Assembly: GCA_033977485.1 (NCBI GenBank)
Contig: CM066997.1
Location: 72,262,634-72,326,633 of the forward strand
Reading direction: 5' to 3'
Origin: Hydrangea macrophylla
Taxonomy: Eukaryota > Streptophyta > Magnoliopsida > Cornales > Hydrangeaceae
Length of the DNA stretch: 64,000 bases
The first letter of the stretch is position 1. The number at the start of each line of letters is the position of its first letter. The position numbers and the translations under genes are program-made. Positions 11,871 through 23,925 of this stretch are shown in pieces. Under the pieces are notes generated by a model. It searched no databases. It saw only the letters and a list, made by a program, of their open reading frames with translations, and was not told where the DNA came from.

Positions 11871-13242
11871 AGCTATTCCTCTACTTAAAACACTAAAGAG
11901 TGTTCTCACACTGTTGTTGTATTTATTTCATTTGCTGCACTCTATTTGTTTTATACATTTCTATCCTTTTTGAATGTGTCATTGCATTTAACCCACTATT
12001 CTTTATTATCTATCTCCCGCAGGCTATTTAAAATGAGAAATCATGATGGTACATGCTGCATGTTTTCAATTGGTTCATGGGCTAATTCGGAAGACCAAAA
12101 CCCTGTATGGACTGCTGACGAGATTTCATTTTGCTTTTCACCGTACCAAGGTCCGGATGCCGATGATGTAGTTGACCTGACTCAAGGGTACATCTCTTAC
12201 AATCATGCCCTCCTCCAAATTAACCCTTTTGCGAATATGGACCTTCCAGAAGAGGAAGGAAAACCAGAAGAGTATTTCGTCGGGGAAGTGGATGATGTAC
12301 TCTTGGAACAATGGGAGAACGACTCAATATGGGAACCATGGGTTAAAGAAGATCTATAGGATATGATGCCTGAACGCCATACCGCTGTCTTCACATATGT
12401 GGATGATTTCATTATTATCGAGTCGATTCCATATATTTTTGTTCACATGAGTAATCTGTTGTTCTGGCTTCAATGCCCCCTACCTGCTAGTGCGCATGGT
12501 TTTATCACGCCAATAGTGAGGTTAATGCTTTGTCATGTTTCATTTTCTTTCCGTTGTATTTTGTTTATTCCTTTCAATTTGTTCTTTCATTTATTTTATT
12601 TACCTTTTTCCTTTCTATTTTTTTCCCTTTGTCTAGGATTATCACTATGTTCCACAATGGTCTGCCGGTGTTCCTTTCGCACCAACTATTTTATGGACCT
12701 GGACCTTACATAGGGTGTCCTGGTACTTCACCGCAAGATAGCAAATAGCTGAGAAATTATTCTCCTCTATCAATGTCTCCATCCGAATCATCTCTTGCCT
12801 GTACAATCAACTCTTTGGAAGATTCTGACACTGTCAATGATATTCTGGGTGCTTTAAGATCTTTCTGGAATCGTGAATTACCGCGTTTGGCCTTCAACTA
12901 TGAAGACTTGGCAGAAAAAGAAGCAATTGGGGAAGATAGAATTTTCATGCTTGAAGAATAGTGACTCACTTCAGTTGTGTTGTGTCGTGTCGTTTGGTTT
13001 ATCTTTTCTCAATTAAAGTGTAATGTTGGACAAAGAATTGCCATTTTTGTTTTTAATTTTAGTTTTCTATGTAATAAGGTCTTAAGTGCCAATTCAGGGA
13101 TTATAATTTGCAAAATGGATGCTATTACTAAGTTATATTTATAAGAATTTGCAGTTTTCTTTTATGAGGATGACTTTTGGCTTATATGTCCTGTAAATGT
13201 ACTGTTCTTATCACTTCCTGTATGTCCAAAATAATCTTTATT
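11871..13242 (+). other. Unrecognised region with two ORFs after Athila pol
   Basis: A 109-codon open stretch starts at the ATG at 12033 and ends at 12359. It is acidic, with DLPEEEGKPEEYF and EQWENDSIWEPW, has no domain I recognise, and is preceded by an acceptor-like tatctcccgcag. A second ORF (12773-12961, LEDSDTVNDILGALRSFW) is similarly acidic. Between them lies a T-rich stretch ending in tttgtctag before another ATG (12647). The pattern suggests two exons and an intron of one small protein, but no frame joins cleanly by eye. From 12962 to 13242 I see only AT-rich sequence. Confidence 0.35.
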
Positions 13243-13252
13243 AGTTGGGGGT
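13243..13252 (+). other. Polypurine-tract-like motif upstream of env-like ORF
   Basis: The ten bases agttgggggt are identical to those at 17477-17486, which directly precede the 3' LTR. Here they precede a promoter-like segment instead. Confidence 0.4.
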
Positions 13253-13917
13253 GAATAAATCTGTCATCCAAAGTGATCCTAGAATTCTCAGGTTCGATCG
13301 ATCGATCGATCGATCGAAGGTGTACAATTCTCAAGCGATTGAACAGGTCTCAATCGATTGGGTGTTCGATCAATCGAACTTTCTCGATCAATCGAGACTT
13401 GTATTTAAACGAGGCATCCTTTACAATCTTCTTCAGTTTCTCTCTCTTACTCTCCCTTTCAAGCGCTCGAGCTTAGAGAGAAGCCTCGGGGCGAATTCCC
13501 CCCCCCCCCCACACACAACACCTTTCATTTGGGCAACCTTCGTCACCTCCAATCATCATCCTCATTACACTCACTTCTCCACTGCACGTCAGTCCGAGGT
13601 ATAGGTTATTTCAACACCTTAATGTCTATTCATATTAATCTAGTTAGGGGTGCCCCCCATTAACACTAAGACCAATTCGTTACTATGTTAATCTTATATT
13701 TTGTCTTCTATTTCCATTTATGTGCTTGTTTCTTGACCCTACATTTCTACTGTGTTCGATCGATCGAACTGGGCTTAAGCGATCGAGCCTTTCCCTTTTC
13801 AATCGATTGACATTTCTTCGATCGATCGAACCAGTGTAGTAACAGTTTTTGCCTTTTGCTTTACTTTCCTATTTTTCTTGTCTTTTCTTTTCATAACCTA
13901 TTTCAGGTCTCCCACCA
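13253..13917 (+). promoter_or_regulatory. Promoter-like leader of the env-like ORF
   Basis: The segment has a cluster of GATC palindromes (13291-13396), a TATA-like TATTTAAAC (13402-13410), a pyrimidine-rich leader (13430-13470), a C-run and CA-run (13499-13522), a donor-like gag|gtatag (about 13600) and an acceptor-like cctatttcag (about 13910) just before the first ATG of the ORF at 13918. A second GATC-palindrome set sits in the putative intron (13755-13830). Promoter and splicing are inferred from motifs only. Confidence 0.35.
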
Positions 13918-15405
13918 TGAATCCTGTGATAGGCTATCATAGGGAAAAGCCCTTTGACTTGACCATTCCAGACCTGCCATTCAATCATGGGTTCCGAAAT
14001 TTGTTTGATCATTCTTGGTACACGCGGTTCTTTAGCCACCGCAAGGTCATGTTGGAGTGGCCCCTAGAGACAGTGTGGCTTTCAGCACCATGGTTCTTGG
14101 GAAAGATTCAGGCGATGCCACAGTGGTATCAGATGTTGACCCAGCCTAGACAGGTCAATATCTCTTGGGTGAGAGAGGTTGCTGCCACGATGATCAAGGA
14201 CCCAGTGGCACCATTCACGTATCGATCCTACTTCCACGGTCGAAAGAATATTTTTAGCCCTGCGACGTTATCGGTTGCTTTAGGTGTCCCCGAGGAGCCT
14301 GAGTGTGACTGTCCCCATAGGGTGGGTACTCCCGAGATCCCTTATTCTACCATAGTACGTGAGATTACAAGCGGAGCCGTCTAGTTCTGGAATGGCTCAT
14401 CGCTTATAGAGGAAACACATCTCACAGATGATTACCACATGCTCCACTTGGTGCTCAATAATGTATGTTCCCGACTTCATATCATGAGAAGATTGAAGCA
14501 TGGTACGTTATGGCATTGTACTCTATGGGGATAGGGAAGCGGGTATGCCTCCCGCATCAATATATCGAGTTTTTGGTTCAGCCCACAGGCTACATTTCTG
14601 GTAAGAAGCACTTGAAAGGTGCTTGGGGCATTCACAGTGTTGTTGCCCGGGCTGGCTTAATCCCCCTCACTGCTGACGCATCCCAGACTTCTTCGAGTAG
14701 ATTTAGGGAAACAGCAGCTCACCACTCAGATGCCCAGAAGAGGAAGAGGAAAGAAAAAGGAAAGGAGAAAGTCAGAGGGAAGAAGAAGAGGCGAGGAGGG
14801 ACCAATACTGAGGGCGTCACTTTTGGGACATCGACAGAGGCTGAGGAGCTAGATTCGGAGGAGGAGAATGATCCTATTGAGGAGGTTGCACAGTTCGAGC
14901 TAAGATAGAGCTTTCAGGCTCAGGCCCAGGGAGGGTCATCTTCCGTGTCTCTCCAGTCTCTCCACTCATTGATTATTGAGGAGAGGGAGGCATGGATACG
15001 GCTTGAGGGCAAGATGGATCATATGACGACCTTACTGGAGGTGATCTTGATTCAGATAGGGGTAGATCAGTTAATTCACACAGCTTCACATCCACCTACT
15101 GCCCCTTCTGCACCACCCACCACCAGTCCATCTTCTTTTGTTCTGCCACCATCTTCTGATCCTGCCACTCCATCTACATCTATAGTTCAGCCTACTATCT
15201 CTGATACCCCACTTCCACCGCATACTAATCCCTATGCCCCATCATCATCATCTGCACCACCTCCAATCGTGGCTAACCCATCATCACTACATCAGTTGCC
15301 CCGACTGTGAGTGACCCAACGACGGCTACTACTGTTGCTGAGGGTGGAGATGAGGATGATCCTGCTACACCTATTGTGATTTTATCCGACGTTGGGGATG
15401 ATTAG
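13918..15405 (+). pseudogene. Athila env-like / plant-transposon ORF3, broken
   Basis: Reading from the ATG at 13918 (MNPVIGYHREKPFDLTIPD), the first part resembles the 'putative plant transposon protein' domain found downstream of pol in Athila-type elements: FSPATLSVALGVPEE, then YHMLHLVLNN, then FPTSYHEKIEAWY and GKRVCLPHQY. A stop at 14382-14384, a frameshift near 14463, a stop at about 14906 and a frameshift near 15290 break it. A lysine/arginine-rich stretch (14740-14790) and a Ser/Pro/Thr-rich tail (15090-15310) follow; the true C-terminus probably ends TPIVILSDVGDD at 15403. I see no clear signal peptide or transmembrane helix, so 'env' is a positional name only. Function unknown. Confidence 0.55.
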
Positions 15406-17476
15406 ATTTTGCCAGTTGAGGGTGGTAGTTTTGTTGTATTTTGTTAATTTCTGTTTTCTCTCCTTTCTTGTTATTTTCTTTTGTGGTATGTAGATATTTT
15501 GGACTGTATGGTTATGGGTGGATATTTTTTATCACCACTCTGTTTTTATTGTTTTATCATCTCAGTGATTAGTTTTTATTTTATGTATGGCTCTCATGTG
15601 ATATTATTTCATATTGATCTTGGCTGCTTGGAATTTGTATGCCTTCTTTATAGATTGCTATGTTTGCAGTTATTGCTTGCTTCTTCAGGTGATATCTCTC
15701 TATTTATATTTGAAAATCAACTTCTGAGGACATTGCCATTTTCAGTTAGGGGTGGGATGCAGATAGATAATCACCTGCACATGTTTATACTTAGCAATCT
15801 GGATACCTTTATTGCGTATATCATACAATCTCGTTTGGAATTGGATTAAATTTAAGAATTGAACAAATTAAAGAAAATTGAAAATTTCAAGTTATTAAGG
15901 AATTTTTGAACTTAATTGCTAGAATACTTTTGAATATTCACTACTATTTAGCCGTTATCAAGCAATGATACATTCATATTAACCTCATCCTTTTATGAAT
16001 TAAGTTCACATGTTTTTTTAGTTCACTTGGATGATTGTATATGTTGACCATCCTTGTATCCAAAATTCATATGCACGAGTTGATAGCTATGTAGAAAACC
16101 TAAAACATGAGCTAATATGATTGCTGTGCCCTAAGGAACGAGTAGTGGAAACTAATGACCCTTAGTGATCTTTTCATCCAATCTTTGTTTCTTAGGGAAT
16201 TTTCACATAAATTCGAATTATTTTGTCTTGAATATGCGTATTAAATTCGTTGCACTCGTCTCAATTAATTCTTTCCTTTGGCTGCTTATTAGAGGAGAAT
16301 GTTCAGGATCTACCAACTAAACTCAATGAACACTAAAATGCTAAAACTAAGAAATTAAGAAAATGATTTAAGCCATCGTTATCCATTTCCTAGTACTATT
16401 CATATCCCTTTACCCACAGCGACTTAACATGGCCGATTCTATTATGAAATTTCTAATCCTTTACCTTGACCCCAATAGACTCTATTGCGTATCGAAAATA
16501 AATAACTATCAAAGTATGTGATTGGAAGAAGATTATTTGCGGGAGGTTCAGGTTCTGTTAAAAAAAATCAAAATAAAAAAAAGAGAGAGAATATGAAAGG
16601 ATGGAAGTGGTTGGAGATATATAAAAAAAAAACAAAAAAACAATTATTATTAGACTCCATCACGATGTGCGTTTCCTTCTTCTCTTATTTCTATCCTACT
16701 ATATAAAAATTGAAAAGCCAAAGCCTTAATGATTCTTAACAACTTAGTTGAACATGAATGTGTAAATTGAGTTATCCACGGTATTTCGCTCCTCAAGTGA
16801 GTAGTATCCCCTTCATGAGACTATACACTCTAAACATTCGTCTTTTATTGAGTCAGGTGTGAAAGCACTAGTAACCAACATACCATTCTTATCAAAGCTT
16901 TCACACCATGTGCAATCATTATTAAACAATTTTCTGTGAGATGTTCAATTTTGAGTGTACACCCATGTGAGAATTGAGTTGAAACTACAAGTTCTGAGGG
17001 TATAATAGTCTAAACAACTCTAAATAAAGTTTGATACATAGCTGTTAACTTCACACACACATGGATACATGACTGTGATATATTTGTGAGATCTATCTTG
17101 GTGGCATAAGGAGCATGTAAGTTTCTTTCAAGAATTAAATGGGGATGATATGTTTTGTAAAACGAAGTTGACAGTTGGATGGGAGGGAGTGTTTACAAGT
17201 TATTCTATATATTTTTGAGCTTAAAATTGAGAATTTTGTGGGTATATTCAATGCAAACCCTCACGAGACAACACTCGTCCACTAGGGGGAACCTAGGGGT
17301 TTAACGACTTGTTGCATTAGCTAAATGCAACCGCGATTCCTGCGAAAGTGAGTTAGGAAGTTTCTCTTTCTATTTAGATTAGTTTGTTTTAGTTTATTTT
17401 GTTTTATCTTAGTCATTGTAGTAATAGCTTAGATTGTTTTTATTTTCGCTTTATTGCTAGGGACTAGCAATTCGCT
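15406..17476 (+). other. 3' non-coding region of the plus-strand Athila-like element
   Basis: About 2 kb of AT-rich sequence without a credible gene. A purine run gttaggggtggg (about 15746-15757) sits after 'gaggacattgcc', a phrase common before Athila polypurine tracts. The ORFs at 15481 and 16518 look like chance. The end (17440-17475, 'gctagggactagcaatt') is typical of gypsy 3' regions just before the LTR. Confidence 0.5.
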
Positions 17477-17488
17477 AGTTGGGGGTTG
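17477..17488 (+). other. Polypurine tract of the Athila-like element
   Basis: agttgggggt lies directly before the LTR start TGACAAGCGGGGG, where plus-strand DNA priming would start. Confidence 0.6.
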
Positions 17489-18370
17489 TGACAAGCGGGG
17501 GTATTTGTAAAATACAATCGGGCTAAAATAAAGAAATGCACTGATTTAGTCTACAATTCCCTTGTAAATCTGCAATTTGGATTACAATGCTAGTTTTTAT
17601 ATAATATGACTAATCTTTGATAAGTTGTGCTGTTTTAAGCTGTTATCTGTGCAGATTACTGTTTTGCTGGGTGCAGGAATCAATAACAGGATAAAAGAAA
17701 AGCTGGATTATAAGAAAGGCAATTCAAAGATGAAAAGTGAAGTTCGAGCGATCGAAGACGCCTCAAGCGATCGAGGGTTCAATCGATCGAAGGTTATTAA
17801 AGAGCTTGAAGATTCCAGAATTCAATCGATCGAGTGATGTTCGATCGATCAAACATGGTTTTTATCAAAACTTACGCGCACGCAGCAAAGACGGAGTTTT
17901 TAACCCTAGCTCTAGGTTTTAGTATTTATATTCGTTTTGTATACGTCCATAAGGACGCCCAAATTTGCTTTCATCAGTTTTAGAGAGAGAGTAAGAGAGT
18001 TTTACATTAATTTTGTAGGTTTAAAGTTGGATATTGGTTGTTTTCTTGGATTTTCTACGAGTTGATCTTAAAACAACATCCCAGGTTCTGTTATATTGTG
18101 TTAGTTACATTCTTTCAATAGTTGCATTAGTTACAATTTGTTAGAATCGTAGTTTTGCTTGCACATATTGATTAAATCATAGTTTCATAACTTTTCCATG
18201 TTCAAATCACAACCAAACAGGACTTTAATGACGATTTACGTTAAAAACAAATTTGAGACACTCCAGAGAATGTCTGAGTAGTCCTAGGGTTAGGAGATCA
18301 CGATGAAATAGTGATCTCTAGCCTCTGCCATGCAGCAGTTTAAAACCTGTGTTCGATCAATCGAAGTTAG
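17489..18370 (+). repeat. Athila-like 3' LTR, 3'-truncated
   Basis: Starts TGACAAGCGGGGGTATTTG and matches the reverse complement of 33680-34550 along its length, including 'accaaacaggactttaatg' and 'ctctgccatg(c/t)agcag'. A palindrome cluster is at 17742-17855 and a TATA-like TATTTATA at 17923-17930. Similarity to the complete copy stops near 18370, where a Tat-type LTR fragment begins. Confidence 0.7.
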
Positions 18371-19340
18371 TTCGGAAACTATGCTTTTTATTTCTTTAAA
18401 GTTGTGATCTGCTCTCAGCAATTTCCAGAACTCTGCAATAGTTTTAATCAATCTTATGAATAATGGCTTAGATGATATTTTCATGAGTTAAGGTTCAAAC
18501 CATGTTTCAATAATGATTAGTTAAGCTTGAATTCAAAGTTTAAGTGATCTAAATCATTGAGTATTTCATAATTTATTATTGTTCATGTATATATTCATCC
18601 ATATGGCTTGATGCTTGTAATTAGGACTTATTTGCTTTAAGATTTAATTACATTTGATAGATTTAAGCTAGAAGTCTAAGATTGTTATTTAAGATCCAAC
18701 TTTATATCTTGTATACCATGTGGACTAATCATTTGTTTTGTAGCGCTATCAAGGTATGATTTCTTGAACTCCTCTTTAGTTTATTTTTAATTTCTTGATT
18801 TTATCGATTTTATGACCTCATGCGCGACACATTAAAATTAGGATCTTGCCTAATGTGAATACATGTGATTAGAGACTCTTTCCTAGGATTTTCTTTCGTT
18901 TGTATGCATTACACATTTAATATCGCGGCTCGATCCCGGGTAAGTTCCCTTGTTCCCTATTGCATATCATATTGCTTGCTACTTGAATTATGTGGTTTTT
19001 GAATGATATTTTACCGCTTGCAATCTTACACCCTTTAGACATGCTTTTGTAATGTATATTTATACATATGTAATAGTTGAGGGCACATTTAAATTAATAA
19101 TTCAATTAAAAGGATGTTAAGTAGAGGCCTATCACGAGATAGGATGAGAAGGGGTGTTTTAGTCCGATGGGCTCCTTCCCTCCTCATTCCATAATCCCCG
19201 GATCTAGTTAATCTCTGGTTTCTAAAAAATCAATTTGCTTTAAAAATAGTTTCTTAATTTTCCTTTTAAAAAATTAAGTGGCGACTCATTTGTTTTTTTT
19301 TGAAATTTGAAATCTAGAAAAGATTTTCAAAGGAAAGCTG
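18371..19340 (+). repeat. Diverged Tat-type LTR, 3' part
   Basis: The layout copies the 3' third of the next LTR: 'cctaggattttctttcg', 'ttgcatatcatattgcttgc', 'aggcctatcacgagataggatgag..ggggtg', 'gggctccttccc', then 'aagtggcgactc' (19280). It is only moderately similar in sequence, so it belongs to another Tat subfamily. Neither end is complete. No gene. Confidence 0.5.
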
Positions 19341-22300
19341 TGGGTAAGTGAATTCAAGCTCAGAAAATCCCTTTTTCATGCATAATCCCGATTTTGTCGA
19401 AATCGTCTCTTAGAATTCATATTCACTACACCAAGTGTTCTAAACATAGTATTCTATGTATCCAGAAATCCAATTTTAAAGAAAAGCTCAAAATCGACGA
19501 ACATTTGAAAGTAATTTTGGAAAAGACGTCGTTTGATTTCAAAATGACGACGAAAGTTCTGGAGGACTTCTGGACTTCAATTGGACTTCAATTTTCATTT
19601 TAAAACCTCCTGGAATATTTTTATACTAAAATTCAACTTGATAACTTTCCAACGGTACGTAAATGGACGATTTTGAACACCAAAAAGCATTTTTATGAAA
19701 ATTTGGAAAAGTAGTGCAAGTAAAATTTAAAATAGAGCTTAAAGGCAACCAGAGGAGGACAAAAAGTAGATGGCGGGTCCCATAAGGTGGGTAGCGGGTC
19801 CCACCTAAGTTGCCACCCACATGTTGCCCCCTCCATCAAGCTTTTTTTGGTTCTAGACCCTTCAAGAAGTCGCCCACTGCGAGGAAATTGCCTGGAAACT
19901 GCATTTAGGCACCGAAATGGCCATTTTTACCCTTTTCTGCTCTCTGAAATCCCCGTTTTAATCCTGTAACTTAAGAGTTAAGTTTTCAAAACTCTGTATA
20001 TAGATCCATATAAGATCATCTTTGAGACACAAGGAAGTACACACAAGTACATAGAGGAGAGTATATAAAAGAGAGAAGTACATACAAGTGAATAGACTTG
20101 CAAAATACTTTCAATTTAACAGAAATTTCTAGAGAGATGAAGTGAATTATGAATTAAAAGATAATTAGATTAGAGATTTTGACATCAAATTGCCTCGCTT
20201 AACTTCCATGGATGAGTGCTTGAAGAACTTGACGAACACTTGAACAAGAAGACTCTTTAATTCAACTTTCGTGATATAATTGAGAACCCTCCAAGAGGTA
20301 AACATCCAATTTATCTCTAATTCATACTTTTATATATAGATCTAGAAGACTTGGATCTAGTCTAGTTTTATTTTCATTGTTAGAACACTCATCTTCTCCC
20401 TCTCTTGTTTTTCACACACTCACATAGCTCGATCCAAGTCTCTTTTGATTTTCATTGATAATTCATGATTAGAGATTGTTTTTTACTATAGATTTTCCAT
20501 TTTGATTTCATCTTCTATTTAGTTTAGATACATGCATACATGATTATATATGTATATATTTGAATTCTATGATTGTTTGGAAGTATGATCTATGAAAAGA
20601 ATGATTCCAATGTTCATACCTATCTCTTGATTATTCCTATTACCTAGAATTCTTATTGAATTTCATCTCCAATAGGATATTGTAAGTTCCTTTGATCCAT
20701 GATCTAAAATTCTTCATAGAACATGAGGGATAAATTGATTGGGAATTATGATAATTAAGTTGATCTATAAGTTTGATCTCTCTAAATAAGCTTTAACCAC
20801 CACCTAAGTTTCCTCACACTTTAAAATGAATTAGATAAAAATTCGGCAAAATAGATTGGTTTTGTCCATAAGATTTGGTCCACCAAAACCTATGGTTTGA
20901 TAGATTTCAAATTATTTGGGTAAACTGTGATGAATTATCTTTCATTGGATCCGTTTTCAGAACATTTAGGATCCATATGCTATTTTTAGAAATTGTTGAG
21001 AAATCGGTTGACAGATTTGAACATAGTCTCTTTGTGCTTGAATTTCAGAAAATCTATAATAGTTATCGATATTCTGCTTTTTGGGGATGATTCCTAGCAC
21101 ATGTATCTATATGCTGATGTAAAATCGTGAGGATAAGATCGAGTAAAGATCGCTTTCTAAGCGTTTGAAGTTGATACAACTATTCTGAAATTTTCTAAGT
21201 TTAACTACAATCATGATTATGTATACAAAATGGTCATATCTTGATCACTCAACAAACAATTGATGAATAAAACTTGGTTTAGAAATCATCTGGAATAAAT
21301 TGATGAGAGATCAAAAGTTTAAATTAACTTGATTAACATGATTCATGAACTTCTATTATGTTTTATATTCCCTAGTCAAATGATACCAAACTTCCAGAAT
21401 AACAGAGTCTGTTTGAAATAACTTTTTAGAAACATTAAGATCATGACATGTCCATAGGATTATTTTTTTCATAAACTACAATGAAATGGCTTTCTTCTGA
21501 CACCAAATAGAGCTTCACATGATGTTTGTAGAATTAATTATGATTTTTACAAGAATAGTGAATAGCCCTGGTCCAATGTTCCCAAAACTTTTGTTTATTT
21601 AACTTCAAAAATGTTAAAGAGGTTCTACTTTTTGGAGAAGCTCCCTAAGACATGTATCTAACTTTCAATAAAATGCTTTTAATCCTGCCCATGTTTAATA
21701 CCACTTTTGATAGGATTCATAAGAGGTTGCTGAATCTAGAAATTTGATTGATGACATCTTCTACTTGTCTTTCATTCATATCATTTGTTTGCTTGTGTTT
21801 TTGCAATGCTTAGGTATTTCTTGGTGTCTTAATACAGAGAATTGAATGCCATGGATTTAGACTTCGATTTGTGGACATGCCTAGTCTTCATGTGGCTTAG
21901 TGCCCATGTATCGTGTACTATCTCTATCCATTCTCTTAGAAAATTTCTAGGTTTACAACTTTTTTTTCAACGACACATTTCCTTTAGGATAGTCCTCGTT
22001 TATAGGCTTATATGGTAGAGACATCTTATCTAGGATTGTTGCATGATTGCATTGCACGTTTCTTTAGTTTTGCTTTTTGCGACTCCGCTTGAGTCAACCC
22101 ACTGTAAGTCTTATCGTTCCCTTTTGCATATCATGACATGTTTCCTTTACTTGCATCGCTCCTGGGCAGGACTAGCCACTGTGAGCATATCTCTCTATTA
22201 TATTGCATGTGCATCCGACTTCTACTTGATTTAATCTCTTGACATGATTTTACTAAGATTTTCCCTTTTTGACATGTATATATTATCTAGTATGTTTGAG

Positions 22301-22646
22301 GAAATAACACCAATTATGAATTAAGAACAAGGATATTTGAATCAAGGCCTATCATTTGGTAGGGCGAGGAGGGGGTGCTTTAGTCCTGCTTAGGCTCCTT
22401 CCCCTCTCGTACTAACACCCCCGAACATAGTTTCTGGTAATGAAGGGCAAGTAACCTTATTCAATTTTAGGCGAGTCAAACTTGGGTTTCATAATTCCTG
22501 ATAAAAATTAGGTGGCAACTCTTTGTCTCTAGGATCATGTGAGGAAGTCCTAGTTTTTCCTGAAGTGTGCTCCTTGGGATCCGTCCCGGGACACTATCGA
22601 GGGAGAATGCCAGGATGCCCGCACCGCACCGCGTGGTGGATCCACA
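19341..22646 (+). repeat. Tat-type LTR related to the 40922 element, 5'-truncated
   Basis: It matches the reverse complement of the 40922-44393 LTR from 'gacttcaagctcagaaaa' (19350) to the terminal tggatccaca (22646). Shared landmarks are the TATA region (20008), 'gcgactccgcttgagtcaac' (22080) and 'gggacactatcgagggaga' (22590). The first roughly 120 bp are missing. The right end interrupts an Athila integrase frame, so it inserted into that element. Single-copy ORFs inside are chance. Confidence 0.75.
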
Positions 22647-23920
22647 AATAGCTACACACATTGTCCGACCTTAAAGTTTTTACGATTGATCATTTGTTTC
22701 GTGAAATGCTTTTGATCGTTCTTTATAAATTCTCTCATTCTCATTGGCTTCATTTCTTAATTCTTCAAGCTCTTGTAATTGAAGCTTTTGGTGACATCCC
22801 GTCGATTTTATATCTTTATTAAAGGTTTTAACGGCCCAATACAATTTGTGCTCTAATTCAACGGGTAAGTGGCATGCTTTTCCAAACACTAATCGATATG
22901 GGGACATCTTGATAGGAGTTTTGTATGCTGTGTAATAGGCCCAAAGCGCATCATTCAATCGTTGCATCCAATCTTTGCGATCGGGGCGTGCTATTTTTTC
23001 GAGTATGCTTTGAACTTCTCTATTAGAGACTTCAACTTGACCTTTTTGGGGAGATACCCTGTCCCGACTTTGTGGGTGACGAAATATTTGCGTACAAGGG
23101 CCTCGAAGTAATGATTACAAAAATGTTTTCCCTCGTCGCTTATAATAGCTCGCGGTGTACCAAAGCGACAAAAGATATTATCTTTAATGAATTAGACCAC
23201 TACTTTGTGGTCGTTCATTTTCGGTTCTACTGCCTCCGCCCACTTGGAAACATAGTCGACTGTGACTAGAATATATTCAAAATCAAAAGAGGACAAAAAT
23301 GGTCCCATAAAATCAACACCCTCTACGTCAAATATTTCTATTATCAGGATAGGTATGAGAGGCATTGCATCATGACACGACATATTGCCAGTTTGTTGGC
23401 AACGCACACACTTTTGACAAAATTCATGCTCATCTTTAAAAAGAGACGGGCAGTACAACCCACTTTGGAGTACTTTACCGGCCGTATGATGGCTACCAAA
23501 GTGACCTCCACATTCTAAATAGTGACAAAATTTGAAATAGAGTTAAACACACTCTCTGGAACACAACATCGTATGATCTTATCGGAATAATGCTTGAACA
23601 AAAGTGGATCATCCCAATAGTAATGTTTTAACTTGCGAGAAAAATCTATCTTAATCATGTCGAGACCATGAAGGAGGGACATATACGGTAGCTATGTAAT
23701 TTACGATATCGCTAAACCACATACGCTTCACATTAGATATCCCAAATAGTTGTTTGCCCGAGAACGAATCCTGAAGTGGAATAATGTCATTAGAATCAAC
23801 ACGGATTCGCGACAAGTGGTCGGCAACTATATTTTTGGATCCCTTTTTATCTCTTATTTCATAGCCGAACTCCTGAAGGAGTAAAATCCAACAGATTAAG
23901 TGAGGTTTAGTTTCCTTTTT
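22647..23920 (-). pseudogene. Athila-like RNase H end and integrase, broken
   Basis: Minus strand. It begins with the RNase H end ([20 protein letters not shown]), followed by integrase: CQKCVRCQQTGN (half of the zinc site), EGVDFMGPF (first Asp) and TPRAIISDEGKHF (second Asp). A frameshift follows, then [13 protein letters not shown] (Glu), [20 protein letters not shown] and [10 protein letters not shown], ending with KNFKVGQCV and a stop where the Tat LTR was inserted. It continues the polyprotein interrupted at 34684. A target duplication ATTTA (23921-23925) separates it from the Tekay element. Frameshifts and stops make it non-functional. Confidence 0.85.
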
Positions 23921-23925
23921 ATTTA

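Noticed and set aside
13918..15310. A true envelope gene
   Set aside because: I see no signal peptide, transmembrane segment or cysteine pattern; the similarity is to a plant transposon-associated domain.
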